DNA of 64,000 nucleotides from Paludibacteraceae bacterium (GTDB lineage Bacteria; Bacteroidota; Bacteroidia; Bacteroidales; Paludibacteraceae), in assembly GCA_905233375.1 (NCBI GenBank), contig CAJOEJ010000003.1, forward strand, positions 1-64,000, read 5' to 3'. A program made the translations under genes and the position numbers. A model generated the notes under the pieces. That model was not told the DNA's origin and made no database searches. It saw only the letters and a program-made list of their open reading frames with translations. This document shows positions 22,652-30,624 of the stretch, in pieces. Every line of letters starts with the position of its first letter. Position 1 is the stretch's first letter.

Positions 22652-23884
22652 GTGCCAAACGAATTAAAAATAGCATCCCGCCTGTATTTCTCCCATCAAG
22701 GGAAGAAGCGTCCCGCCGTACAGGTCGCCCTGGCGGGCATGATCGTCGGCGTGATGGTGATGGTGCTCACCATTTGTATCGTTGTGGGATTCAAGCAGAC
22801 GATCACGCAGAAAGTGGCGGGTTTCGGCGCACATATTCAGGTGGTTGCGTTTGACAACAACAACACCTACGACCTGCAGTCGATCGAGGTGCCAGACAGC
22901 CTCTTGGACGTGCTGGCTTCCTATGAGCATGTTGTCTCCGCTTCGCCGTTTGTCACCAAGCCCGGAATGCTGAAAACCGATTCGGCTTTTCACGGCATGG
23001 TGCTCAAAGGAACGGACAACTGGTCTTTCTTCGAGTCCAACCTCGTACAGGGTTCGTTGCCCCAGGCGCCCCAAGAGGTGCTGGTGTCCCAAGCCGTCGC
23101 CCTTCAGATGCACCTCCGCGTAGGCGATGCCGTAGTCGCCTATTTTGTGGATGACGAGGTGCGTGCCAGAAAGTTCATTGTTTCAGGACTGTACGACACC
23201 GGTTTTGGTCAGTTTGACGACCTCTTTGTGCTCTCTCTCCTTCCGACCGCCCAGCGGCTGTTACGCGATACGGAGGAGCGTCCCCTCACACCCCATACTT
23301 TCTCCGGGGTCGATATCATCGTGGACGATATGCGTTATCTGGAGAGCACCGCGGATGATATCTATTTCGCAACGGTAAACCTCATGGACGAGGAAGGCTA
23401 TCAAGTCTATTACGTCCAGACGCTCATCGAGCAGAATCCGGCTATCTTTGCATGGCTGGATCTGCTGGATATGAACGTGGTGGTCATCATCGTGCTGATG
23501 TTGCTGGTGGCGGGATTCAATATCGTCTCCGGGCTGATAATACTTATTCTCGAAGGCATCCAGCTCATCGGAACGCTCAAAGCGTTGGGCGCCGACAACA
23601 GGTTCGTGCGGCGTATCTTCCTCGCCCAGGCGGCGCTGCTCATCGGCAAAGGCGTGCTATGGGGCAATATCATCGGCTTGGGACTGGCTGCGTTGCAGTA
23701 TTGGGCACATCTGATACCGCTCGAAGCGGCGACGTATTATATCAGTTACGTCCCGGTTGCCTTCCCCTGGTCGTGGATCATCGCTATCAATGTGCTGACG
23801 ATAGGGCTGTCGCTGCTCATCCTTCTGTTGCCATCCATGATCATCACGCGTGTCAGTCCTGCAAAGGTCATGCATTTCGAATAA
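22652..23884 (+). CDS. ABC transporter permease, LolC/LolE (FtsX) family
   Basis: Inner-membrane permease, by family part of the lipoprotein-release machinery. About 410 residues: TM1 near 21-48 (VALAGMIVGVMVMVLTICIVV), a large periplasmic domain (about 55-270), and three helices in the last third ending SPAKVMHFE, the FtsX-type layout. The start is unclear: no ATG is present, and GTG at 22652 (VPNELKIASRLYF) fits the family N-terminus better than TTG at 22622. No LolD-type ATPase gene lies beside it. Confidence 0.85.
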   Translation: MPNELKIASRLYFSHQGKKRPAVQVALAGMIVGVMVMVLTICIVVGFKQTITQKVAGFGAHIQVVAFDNNNTYDLQSIEVPDSLLDVLASYEHVVSASPFVTKPGMLKTDSAFHGMVLKGTDNWSFFESNLVQGSLPQAPQEVLVSQAVALQMHLRVGDAVVAYFVDDEVRARKFIVSGLYDTGFGQFDDLFVLSLLPTAQRLLRDTEERPLTPHTFSGVDIIVDDMRYLESTADDIYFATVNLMDEEGYQVYYVQTLIEQNPAIFAWLDLLDMNVVVIIVLMLLVAGFNIVSGLIILILEGIQLIGTLKALGADNRFVRRIFLAQAALLIGKGVLWGNIIGLGLAALQYWAHLIPLEAATYYISYVPVAFPWSWIIAINVLTIGLSLLILLLPSMIITRVSPAKVMHFE

Positions 23885-23900
23885 GGTCAAACGGTTGAAT

Positions 23901-24809
23901 ATGATCAAGTTACAGACAATAGTGGGCATACCGCCCTGTGCGTGGAAGATAGGCTATGAGGACAGGATCCTCATGTTAGGTTCGTGTTTCTCGGACGAGA
24001 TAGGCGCACAGATGGCGCAGCGCTACTTGCAGGTCACCTGCAATCCCTTCGGTACGCTCTATAATCCGCTCTCCATCGCGCAAGCGATAAATCACCAATC
24101 ACAAATAACCAATGACCAATTACCAATAACCAATTTTCAATTGGTTTACCACGACGGTCTCTGGCACTCTATGTTCCACCACGGTTCGTTCTCCCGTCCG
24201 ACACGCGAGGAGGCGGAGGAGGCGGTCAAAGCGTCCGTTGAACACATGCAGCGGGCGTTGGAGGAAGCGACCGTGGTCATCGTCACTTTCGGCACGGCGT
24301 GGGTTTATGAGATGCCGCTTGGACCAGATCTGCCCTCTGTTGTGGTGGGCAACTGTCACAAGCTTCCGGCGGATCGCTTTACGCGCCGGCGCCTGACGGT
24401 GGAAGAGATCGTTGCGGCATGGCGACCCATCCTGAACCGCTATCCCGACAAGCATTGGATGTTTACCGTCTCGCCGATCCGGCATATCAAAGATGGCTTG
24501 CATGAGAACCAACTGTCCAAAGCCATGCTCCTGATGGCGGTCGAGCAATTGGTGAACGGTGCTGTCTGTCCTACTGATCGGTCGGATATCTGTCATGCGA
24601 AGCCGCTTTATTTCCCCAGCTATGAAATCGTCCTGGATGAATTGCGGGATTATCGTTTTTATGCGGATGATTTGGTTCATCCTTCTTCGCTGGCGGTTCA
24701 GTATGTCTGGGAACGCTTCACCGACACCTTCTGCACGCCCCAGACCCGCAACGAGATGCTCATTCAGCACAAGCGTTGGAAACAATTCCAACACCGCCCA
24801 TTACATTAA
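23901..24809 (+). CDS. GSCFA-domain protein
   Basis: A 302-residue protein named after the conserved GSCFS(D) motif, here LGSCFSDEIG near residue 27, followed by CNPFGTLYNP. The family is common in Bacteroidetes and proposed to be an SGNH-like hydrolase; its substrate is unknown. Later family blocks are TFGTAWVYE, NCHKLPA and FTVSPIRHIKDG, plus FPSYEIVLDELRDYRFY. Residues about 63-82 (NHQSQITNDQLPITNFQ) are a heptamer insertion in an early loop. The stop overlaps the convergent sprT-like gene by 4 nt. Confidence 0.85.
   Translation: MIKLQTIVGIPPCAWKIGYEDRILMLGSCFSDEIGAQMAQRYLQVTCNPFGTLYNPLSIAQAINHQSQITNDQLPITNFQLVYHDGLWHSMFHHGSFSRPTREEAEEAVKASVEHMQRALEEATVVIVTFGTAWVYEMPLGPDLPSVVVGNCHKLPADRFTRRRLTVEEIVAAWRPILNRYPDKHWMFTVSPIRHIKDGLHENQLSKAMLLMAVEQLVNGAVCPTDRSDICHAKPLYFPSYEIVLDELRDYRFYADDLVHPSSLAVQYVWERFTDTFCTPQTRNEMLIQHKRWKQFQHRPLH
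24089..24143. repeat. Heptamer tract inside the GSCFA gene
   Basis: AATCACC, AATCACA, AATAACC, AATGACC, AATTACC, AATAACC units in frame; the TGA and TAA triplets are out of frame. Confidence 0.88.
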
Positions 24810-25198
24810 GTAAAGTTCTTGCCCGGCTCAAGGCGGTATGAGACCGTAATGTGACGGTTGCCTTCGGCATTGATTCGTGCCATCTCACGGCGGAAGAGTT
24901 TGCCGTGGGTAGAGGTGTCATGCAACTGATTCACAGCAATATAATAATGGATCATCTCATGGAGAATTGTATCCTGAATGAGTTCTTCGGGCAGATCAAA
25001 ACGGGTGTTGATGCGGAGGACAAAATGGTCATATGTCCAAGCACCAAACGGCCATTTGCGATGCTTGACGAAGGTGAGTTTGCCAAGAAACGTGCGGGCA
25101 TTGCTGAGTTTGATCGGAACAGGTGGGAGTGCGCCGCTGAAAAAGCGGGTGTTGAACTCGTCAAAGCAGGATTGTATGTAGGGGATGGTGGGATGCAA
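24806..25198 (-). CDS. SprT-like zinc metalloprotease domain protein
   Basis: A 130-residue protein with the zincin motif HEMIHYY (H80, E81, H84) and a third His likely in THGKLFRREM. That is the SprT/Spartan-type peptidase core; the C-terminal zinc ribbon of longer SprT proteins is absent, so it is the short form. Its role is unproven; relatives act on DNA-protein crosslinks or in unknown processes. A long heptamer array begins 3 bp upstream of its start codon. Confidence 0.82.
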   Translation of the reverse strand: MHPTIPYIQSCFDEFNTRFFSGALPPVPIKLSNARTFLGKLTFVKHRKWPFGAWTYDHFVLRINTRFDLPEELIQDTILHEMIHYYIAVNQLHDTSTHGKLFRREMARINAEGNRHITVSYRLEPGKNFT

Positions 25199-25200
25199 GA

Positions 25201-25291
25201 TGATTGGTTATTGGTTATTGGTTATTGGTTATTGGTAATTGGTAATTGGGGATTGGTGATTGGTAATTGGGGATTTGTTATTCGGGATTGG
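25201..25291. repeat. Longest heptamer array, upstream of the sprT-like gene
   Basis: About 13 units, on the plus strand GATTGGT, TATTGGT (x4), AATTGGT, AATTGGG, GATTGGT, GATTGGT, AATTGGG..., lying between two minus-strand genes. It supplies the stop codon of the upstream gene (at 25278) and forms the translation-initiation region of the sprT-like gene. Confidence 0.9.
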
Positions 25292-25724
25292 ATTTGAGTT
25301 CCTGGTAAATCATGGCGCGGATGAAGTTGTCGAAACGGAAATAATATTTCGGCTTGCCGGCTTTATCCAGAGGTGCTTGAGGATCCGGCATGCCGTTCAG
25401 TTGTGCTTCAAAACGCAAGCGGTATTGGGTTATAAGGGCACGCTGCTCATCGGTAGCCGTCTCGGGGAATTTATAGGCACGAACAAGGGCTGTAGTGCGT
25501 TTTGCCGCCTCACCAAAATGCTGCAAATGAGCGAGTTCTGCGCCTTTCGGAGGAGTTTGCCGGTAGTTACGTTTGTGTCTTTGCAGATAGACTTCAGGAG
25601 CACACTCCTTGGTGAGCGTGCCGGTATAGTCATGGAGGTGTTTTTGGCGCGTGATGAGTTCATGCGCGCTGTCAAGGGCACCTTGGGTAAAGTCAATGCC
25701 CGAAGAATAATGAATTTTTGCCAT
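25278..25724 (-). CDS. Unrecognised conserved-looking protein, 148 residues
   Basis: A soluble, basic protein without signal peptide or membrane segment. It starts MAKIHYSSGIDFTQGALDS, has a Lys/Arg/Gln-rich middle (YLQRHKRNYRQTPPKG) and ends FDNFIRAMIYQELKSNPE. Codon use is like its neighbours and it has a good promoter at 25908-25939, so it is likely real. I do not recognise the family. Its transcript would carry a long leader (about 175 nt) containing the 11-bp repeat array. The stop codon lies in the heptamer array. Confidence 0.65.
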   Translation of the reverse strand: MAKIHYSSGIDFTQGALDSAHELITRQKHLHDYTGTLTKECAPEVYLQRHKRNYRQTPPKGAELAHLQHFGEAAKRTTALVRAYKFPETATDEQRALITQYRLRFEAQLNGMPDPQAPLDKAGKPKYYFRFDNFIRAMIYQELKSNPE

Positions 25725-25826
25725 ATTTGCTGTATTTTAAGAGATTAAACGATATTTTTCGAGTCGTGAGGAGGGTTAGAAGGATGCAAAAAAATTGCAA
25801 ATTTTAGTACAAGATTATAATTATAA

Positions 25827-25892
25827 CCTACTAATCACCTACTAATCACCTAGTAACTACCTACTGTGAACATACTAATATCATACTACTAT
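25827..25892. repeat. Six tandem 11-bp units, second array
   Basis: Units: CCTACTAATCA, CCTACTAATCA, CCTAGTAACTA, CCTACTGTGAA, CATACTAATAT, CATACTACTAT. On the opposite strand the core reads GGTGATTAGTA, close to GGTGATAACGG of the array at 12836-12901. Here it lies in the 5-prime leader of the 25278-25724 gene. Confidence 0.85.
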
Positions 25893-25907
25893 TCGGTAAA
25901 TCGGTTG

Positions 25908-25939
25908 CAAAGGTACTACAATTTTTTTGAATATGCAAA
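25908..25939 (-). promoter_or_regulatory. Promoter for the 25278-25724 gene
   Basis: Minus-strand TACCTTTG (25908-25915) and TTTG (25936-25939), 20-bp spacing. Confidence 0.78.
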
Positions 25940-26453
25940 TTTTGGATGAGAAAAAAGTCAGAATTGATCCATATTATCATTATTACATCATTATTTATCA
26001 AGTATTATTCGTCCAAAATGTCCCAAAATGATTAAAAAAAAAGAGATATCGCACAGAGGATACCTTTGTCGGATAACATCCGACCTAATAGACGATGTAC
26101 ATGCCGGATATGATCCGACATCAATGGATAAAACCCGCCTTTCAGGCGGGGCAATGGACAAAAAACAAAGCGGCAGATGGCGGCAAAAATGCAGCATAAA
26201 TGCAACGATGTTTTTATAATCCCGAATTAAATTGCGGGAAATGGACGAAGGGAGATACTTGGCGGGACATCGCCAAGCACTGGACCGGAGGAGGGGAGGG
26301 AGGAGAGAGGAGATGAACTCCGCGCTGTCACGCGGAGAAACGAACAAAGTACAATCGACACAAAAAATCCGAAGTTAATTTTTTGAAAAAACGGAATAGA
26401 ATCCGATTTGTAGTTACCGAACATACTCAAAAGAACGAAAAAACGCATAAAAA
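25940..26453. repeat. Intergenic region with a second mini-hairpin array
   Basis: No gene supported. Palindromes with unrelated stems: GTCGGAT-aac-ATCCGAC (26068-26084), GCCGGAT..ATCCGAC (26103-26119), CCCGCC..GGCGGG (26134-26150), TCCCG..CGGGA (about 26219-26239), CTTGGCG..CGCCAAG (about 26257-26275) and CTCCGCG..CGCGGAG (about 26318-26337). The pattern parallels 10873-11079. Confidence 0.75.
26068..26119 (-). repeat. Two-hairpin element, copy 3 (inverted)
   Basis: Reverse complement of the element at 11028-11079 and 12706-12757; the 18-nt spacer between the hairpins is identical. One terminal stem pair is mismatched. Confidence 0.85.
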
Positions 26454-26485
26454 TTTGCACATGTGCGTTTTTTTTTGTACCTTTG
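26454..26485 (+). promoter_or_regulatory. Promoter for the M23 peptidase
   Basis: TTTG (26454-26457), 20 bp, TACCTTTG (26478-26485), about 21 bp before the ATG. Confidence 0.8.
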
Positions 26486-26506
26486 CAGCCGCAAAGGTTT
26501 AAAGCA

Positions 26507-27475
26507 ATGAACAAACGCCATTACCGCATCAATCCTGAGACCTTGCAGTTGGAGCGCATCGAGCACGGTTTCCGATACTGGTTGCGCCGGTCGGGAGGAT
26601 ATATAATCGGAGGTATCTGTCTGGGTATCATCTTTTTCTATGTGTTCCTCTATTTCTTCCCGTCCCCTCGCGAGGCGTCGTTGATGCAGTACAACCGCAA
26701 CCTCTCGGCGCAGTTGGACGTGATGAACCGTCAGGTGGATCAGATGCAGATTGTGTTGGCGGACTTGTCCCAGCGCGACGACAACTTGTACCGAGCTATG
26801 TTGGGCGCCGAGCCTATTCCGTTGAGTGCGCGTATGGGAGAGACGCAGCAGATTGCCTATTACGACTCGATCGCGCGCATGACGAACCTGCAGTTGGCGG
26901 CGGATATACAGCGTAAGGTGGATGTATTAGAGAAGGAGTTATACGTGCAGGCACGATCGTACGACGAGATACTGGAACTGGCTAAGAATCAGGAGGTACG
27001 CATGGAGAATATTCCTGCCATCCAACCGGTGTTGAACAAGGACCTGAAGCGGATGGCGTCGGGCTACGGATGGCGTGTCGATCCGGTTTATCACATCCGT
27101 CGTTTCCATGAGGGCATGGACTTCTCCGCGCCGGTCGGAACAGATATTTTTGCGACGGGAAACGGAACGGTGACTTTTGCCGGCTGGAAACAGGGGTACG
27201 GTCAGACGGTGGAGATAGATCACGGTTTCGGTTATGCCACGCGCTACGCGCATTGTCACAAGCTGTTAGTCCGTACGGGCAGGAAAGTGAAACGCGGCGA
27301 TGTGATCGCGCTCGTCGGAAATACGGGTAAGAGTACGGGTCCGCACCTCCATTACGAGGTTCATTATCAGGGCAAACCCATCGATCCGCGCAACTACTAT
27401 TTCTATGATCTCAGTCCGGAAGACTACGACAAGATGGTCCAGTTAGCCGGAAACATGGGAAATATGATGGATTAA
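26507..27475 (+). CDS. M23-family murein endopeptidase
   Basis: A 322-residue inner-membrane-anchored LytM-type zinc peptidase facing the periplasm, likely cutting peptidoglycan cross-bridges. One membrane helix at about 31-52, then a coiled coil (about 60-160), then the M23 domain. Zinc ligands are H201 and D205 (FHEGMDF) and H280/H282 (GPHLHYEVH), so the domain looks active rather than EnvC-like. It has its own promoter and terminator. Confidence 0.92.
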   Translation: MNKRHYRINPETLQLERIEHGFRYWLRRSGGYIIGGICLGIIFFYVFLYFFPSPREASLMQYNRNLSAQLDVMNRQVDQMQIVLADLSQRDDNLYRAMLGAEPIPLSARMGETQQIAYYDSIARMTNLQLAADIQRKVDVLEKELYVQARSYDEILELAKNQEVRMENIPAIQPVLNKDLKRMASGYGWRVDPVYHIRRFHEGMDFSAPVGTDIFATGNGTVTFAGWKQGYGQTVEIDHGFGYATRYAHCHKLLVRTGRKVKRGDVIALVGNTGKSTGPHLHYEVHYQGKPIDPRNYYFYDLSPEDYDKMVQLAGNMGNMMD

Positions 27476-27503
27476 AAAAATCGCCCCCTCGGCGATTTTT
27501 TTT
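27474..27503. terminator. Bidirectional terminator between M23 and Crp genes
   Basis: ATCGCC/GGCGAT stem with A run on the left and T run on the right, loop CCCTC; suits both convergent genes. Confidence 0.88.
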
Positions 27504-27532
27504 ATGTTAGAATGTTTTAATGATTTAATGTT

Positions 27533-28231
27533 TTATCCTAATCTGGAGATGTGCTCCAATTCTTTCTCATCGTGAATCTGGATACGTTTGCCGGAAAGGG
27601 CGATGATGCCTTCCTGCGCGAACTGGCTGAGTGTACGAATAGCGTTGCTGGTTGTCATGTTGCTCATATTCGCCAAGTCCTCTCGCGGCAACAACATCGC
27701 CAAGGTCATGCCGTCTTCCTCGTAGCCATAGTTTTTGAGCAGGAGCAACAAACTCTCCGCCAGACGTCCGCGGATATGTTTCTGCGTCAAGTTGACGGTT
27801 TGTATCTCGGAGATAGCCAGATCCTTTGCCATCATCATCGTTACTTCGTAACAGAACGCGCCGTTATTGCGCATCAAATCCACAAAATGCGCCCGTTGGA
27901 GACGATAGACGGTCGTCGAATCAACGACGCTCGCGCTGGAGTTATACGGCTCGTTGGCGATGCAGGCACGGTAGCCGAAGATGTCATATGGTTTGAGAAG
28001 ACGAATGATTTGCTGACGCTGCCCGATTCCCTCTTTGTAGATGCGGACGGTGCCCTGTAACATCATCCAGACGTACTCCGACTCGTCGCCGTCGTGGTGG
28101 ATGATTTCATTTTTGCCGTAATGCACGACTTCTACGTTTTGCGCTACAAACTCACGCTCGTTTTCCGTCAATGTTGCCCAGAGCGGATTGAGTTCCCACA
28201 TGGGGAGAATAGAGTCTTTCGGTTGCTTCAT
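27533..28231 (-). CDS. Crp/Fnr-family transcription regulator
   Basis: A 232-residue DNA-binding protein. A cyclic-nucleotide-binding beta-roll covers about residues 15-135 (YGKNEIIHHDGDESEYVWMMLQG..) and a winged helix about 155-225 (LPREDLANMSNMTTSNAIRTLSQF is the recognition region). No Cys cluster for an Fnr iron-sulphur site is present, and the cAMP-contact Arg/Ser motif is not conserved, so the ligand is unknown. It is divergent from the exopolysaccharide cluster and might control it; that is inference. Confidence 0.88.
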   Translation of the reverse strand: MKQPKDSILPMWELNPLWATLTENEREFVAQNVEVVHYGKNEIIHHDGDESEYVWMMLQGTVRIYKEGIGQRQQIIRLLKPYDIFGYRACIANEPYNSSASVVDSTTVYRLQRAHFVDLMRNNGAFCYEVTMMMAKDLAISEIQTVNLTQKHIRGRLAESLLLLLKNYGYEEDGMTLAMLLPREDLANMSNMTTSNAIRTLSQFAQEGIIALSGKRIQIHDEKELEHISRLG

Positions 28232-28268
28232 CGGTACTATTTTACAGTCAAATAAATCATTTTCGCTG

Positions 28269-28300
28269 CAAAATTACTAAAAAAAATTGATATAGGCAAA
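28269..28300 (-). promoter_or_regulatory. Promoter for the Crp-family gene
   Basis: Minus-strand TAATTTTG (28269-28276), TTTG (28297-28300), 20-bp spacing. Confidence 0.78.
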
Positions 28301-28305
28301 TTTTT

Positions 28306-28337
28306 CTTGCATATATGCGGAATTTTTTGTAACTTTG
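28306..28337 (+). promoter_or_regulatory. Promoter for the exopolysaccharide cluster
   Basis: CTTG (28306-28309), 20 bp, TAACTTTG (28330-28337). The -33 box nearly abuts that of the divergent Crp-family gene. Confidence 0.78.
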
Positions 28338-28402
28338 CGCGCTTTTTTGAATTTATGAATAAAAAATAGCAATTTACGTATTATAATAACGTATAAATAC
28401 AG

Positions 28403-29503
28403 ATGGCAAAAGTAGCGTTAATAACCGGTGTAACGGGTCAGGACGGCAGTTACCTGTCGGAGTTTTTGTTGGGTAAGGGATACGAGGTACACGGCATCAT
28501 CCGCCGCTCTTCTGTGGACTACCGCGAACGTATCGCGCATCTGGAGGGCACGCCGCATTTCCATTTGCACTATGCAGACATGGGTGACTCGATGTCGCTG
28601 GTCAAGTTAGTGGGCAAGGTTCAGCCGGACGAGATCTACAACCTCGCCGCGCAGAGTCATGTGCAGGTGTCGTTTGATGCGCCGGAGTTCACCGCCGATG
28701 TGGATGCGGTAGGCGTGCTTCGTATTTTAGAGGCGGTGCGAACCAACCATCTGGAGAAGACCTGCAAGATCTATCAGGCTTCGACGAGTGAGTTGTACGG
28801 CAAGGTGGAGGAAGTTCCGCAAAGCGAGACGACGCCGTTCCATCCCTATAGCCCGTACGCGGTAGCCAAATTGTACGGCTACTGGATCATCAAGGAGTAC
28901 CGCGAGGCGTACGATATGTTCTGCTGCTCGGGCATCCTTTTCAACCACGAGAGCGAACGTCGCGGCGAGACTTTCGTGACGCGCAAGATCACGCTCGCGG
29001 CTGCCCGTATCGCGCAAGGTTTGCAGGACTGCCTGTATTTGGGAAACCTTGATTCGTTGCGTGACTGGGGTTACGCCAAGGACTATGTGGAGTGCATGTG
29101 GCTTATCCTTCAGCATGAGACGCCGGAGGACTTTGTCATCGCGACGGGCGTGCAGCACACGGTGCGGGAGTTTGCCACGCTCGCTTTCCACCACGCAGGC
29201 ATCGAACTGCGCTGGGAAGGGGAAGGAATTAACGAGAAAGGAATCGTGGAGAAGGTACAAGGTGACAAGGTACAATGTACCAAGGGCGATGTGGTGGTGG
29301 CTGTGAGCCCGGATTTCTACCGTCCGACCGATGTGGTGAACCTGTTAGGCGATCCGACCAAGGCGAAACGCGAACTGGGCTGGAATCCGCAGAGCACCTC
29401 GTTCGAGCAACTCGTGGAGCTCATGGTAAAGCACGATATGCAGAAAGTGACGCGCGAACATGTGAACCTTGCCGAGTTCCTTGAAAAAGGGATCGTCAAG
29501 TGA
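28403..29503 (+). CDS. gmd: GDP-mannose 4,6-dehydratase
   Basis: Converts GDP-mannose to GDP-4-keto-6-deoxymannose, first step to GDP-fucose. The 366-residue SDR enzyme has [15 protein letters not shown] (Rossmann GxxGxxG, residues 8-22), the catalytic block [12 protein letters not shown] with Ser/Thr-Glu, and [13 protein letters not shown] with the Tyr-x3-Lys pair. Residues about 285-296 ([13 protein letters not shown]) come from the GTACAAA repeat family in a C-terminal loop. The next gene is fcl, completing the pathway. Confidence 0.93.
   Translation: MAKVALITGVTGQDGSYLSEFLLGKGYEVHGIIRRSSVDYRERIAHLEGTPHFHLHYADMGDSMSLVKLVGKVQPDEIYNLAAQSHVQVSFDAPEFTADVDAVGVLRILEAVRTNHLEKTCKIYQASTSELYGKVEEVPQSETTPFHPYSPYAVAKLYGYWIIKEYREAYDMFCCSGILFNHESERRGETFVTRKITLAAARIAQGLQDCLYLGNLDSLRDWGYAKDYVECMWLILQHETPEDFVIATGVQHTVREFATLAFHHAGIELRWEGEGINEKGIVEKVQGDKVQCTKGDVVVAVSPDFYRPTDVVNLLGDPTKAKRELGWNPQSTSFEQLVELMVKHDMQKVTREHVNLAEFLEKGIVK
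29255..29290. repeat. GTACAA-type repeat inside gmd
   Basis: GGTACAAGGTGACAAGGTAC and AATGTACCAAGGG; read as [12 protein letters not shown]. Confidence 0.8.
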
Positions 29504-29511
29504 TTGGCAAA

Positions 29512-29566
29512 TGGTCATTGGTCATGGGTGATTGAAGATTGAAAATTGAAGATTGAAGATTGAGAT
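29512..29566. repeat. Heptamer tracts upstream of fcl
   Basis: TCATTGG/TCATGGG units followed by a third heptamer type, GAAGATT, GAAAATT, GAAGATT, GAAGATT, ending at the fcl start. Confidence 0.8.
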
Positions 29567-29567
29567 A

Positions 29568-30509
29568 ATGGAAAAAGACTCGAAAATATATGTAGCCGGG
29601 CACCGCGGAATGGTGGGAAGTGCTATTATGCGTGAACTGCAACGGCAGGGCTATACCAACATTATCACCCGTACGCACAAGGAGCTGGATCTGTGCCGGC
29701 AAGAGGCAGTAGAAGCGTTCTTTGCGGAGGAGAAGCCGGAATTTGTGTTCCTGGCGGCAGCCAAGGTGGGCGGTATCATCGCCAACGAGCGGCATCTGGC
29801 GGATTTCATGTACGACAACATGATTCTGGAGATGAACGTCATTCATGCCGCGTGGAAGAACGGTTGCAAGAAATTGGAGTTCCTTGGTTCCAGTTGCATC
29901 TACCCGCGCATGGCGCCCCAGCCGATGACGGAGAGCTGCCTGTTGACGGGTGAACTGGAGAAGACGAACGAGGCGTACGCGTTAGCGAAGATCAGCGGGT
30001 TGAAGTACTGCGAGTTCCTGAACCGCCAGTACGGAACGGATTATATCTCCGTCATGCCGACGAACCTGTACGGTCCGAACGACAACTACCATCCCGAACA
30101 CAGCCACGTGCTGCCCGCACTCATCCGTCGTTTCCACGAAGCAAAGATGAGCGGCGCGAAGTCGGTGACCTGCTGGGGAACGGGCAGTCCGCTGCGCGAG
30201 TTCCTCTACGTGGACGATCTGGCGAACCTGTGCGTGTTCCTGATGAACAACTACTCGGGCAACGAGACGGTGAATGCCGGCACAGGCAAGGAACTGTCGA
30301 TCAAAGAGTTGACGGAACTGGTGGCGAAAGTGGTCGGCTACGAAGGGCAGATAGAGTGGGATAGTACCCGTCCGGACGGTACGCCGCGCAAGTTGCTGGA
30401 CGTAAGCAAAGCGACCGCACTCGGCTGGACCTACAAGACGGAGCTGGAGGATGGAATCCGTCTCGCCTACGATGACTTTTTGAACAACCCGATGCGGGCG
30501 GAACGATAA
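29568..30509 (+). CDS. fcl: GDP-L-fucose synthase
   Basis: Epimerises and reduces GDP-4-keto-6-deoxymannose to GDP-L-fucose. The 313-residue SDR has the NADP motif GHRGMVGSA (about 10-18), the [10 protein letters not shown] block and Y137/K141 (AYALAK). Family signatures [26 protein letters not shown] are split across the middle. ATG at 29568 chosen; an upstream TTG at 29553 would add repeat-encoded residues. Confidence 0.94.
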   Translation: MEKDSKIYVAGHRGMVGSAIMRELQRQGYTNIITRTHKELDLCRQEAVEAFFAEEKPEFVFLAAAKVGGIIANERHLADFMYDNMILEMNVIHAAWKNGCKKLEFLGSSCIYPRMAPQPMTESCLLTGELEKTNEAYALAKISGLKYCEFLNRQYGTDYISVMPTNLYGPNDNYHPEHSHVLPALIRRFHEAKMSGAKSVTCWGTGSPLREFLYVDDLANLCVFLMNNYSGNETVNAGTGKELSIKELTELVAKVVGYEGQIEWDSTRPDGTPRKLLDVSKATALGWTYKTELEDGIRLAYDDFLNNPMRAER

Positions 30510-30516
30510 ATAATAT

Positions 30517-30611
30517 AGCGAATGCTACTCATCAAAAAACGCGGTGCCCCCCGCTCGTGCTTTTGCGGGCCCCATCCGCAAAAGAACGTTTTTGATTGAG
30601 TACATTTCGCT
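30517..30611. repeat. 95-nt imperfect inverted repeat with nested hairpin
   Basis: The 25-nt outer arms (30517-30541 and 30587-30611) pair with few mismatches; inside, CTTTTGCGG (30560-30568) pairs with CCGCAAAAG (30576-30584) around a 7-nt loop. It separates fcl from the deacetylase-like gene. No T run follows, so a plain terminator is unlikely; RNA processing or attenuation within the cluster is possible. Confidence 0.75.
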
Positions 30612-30624
30612 AAGCGAGTAAAAA

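Noticed and set aside
25201..25291. CRISPR array
   Set aside because: The repeats are contiguous 7-bp units with no unique spacers, and no cas genes are present.
30517..30611. Intrinsic terminator
   Set aside because: The hairpin is long but has no following T tract, and the genes on both sides belong to one pathway.
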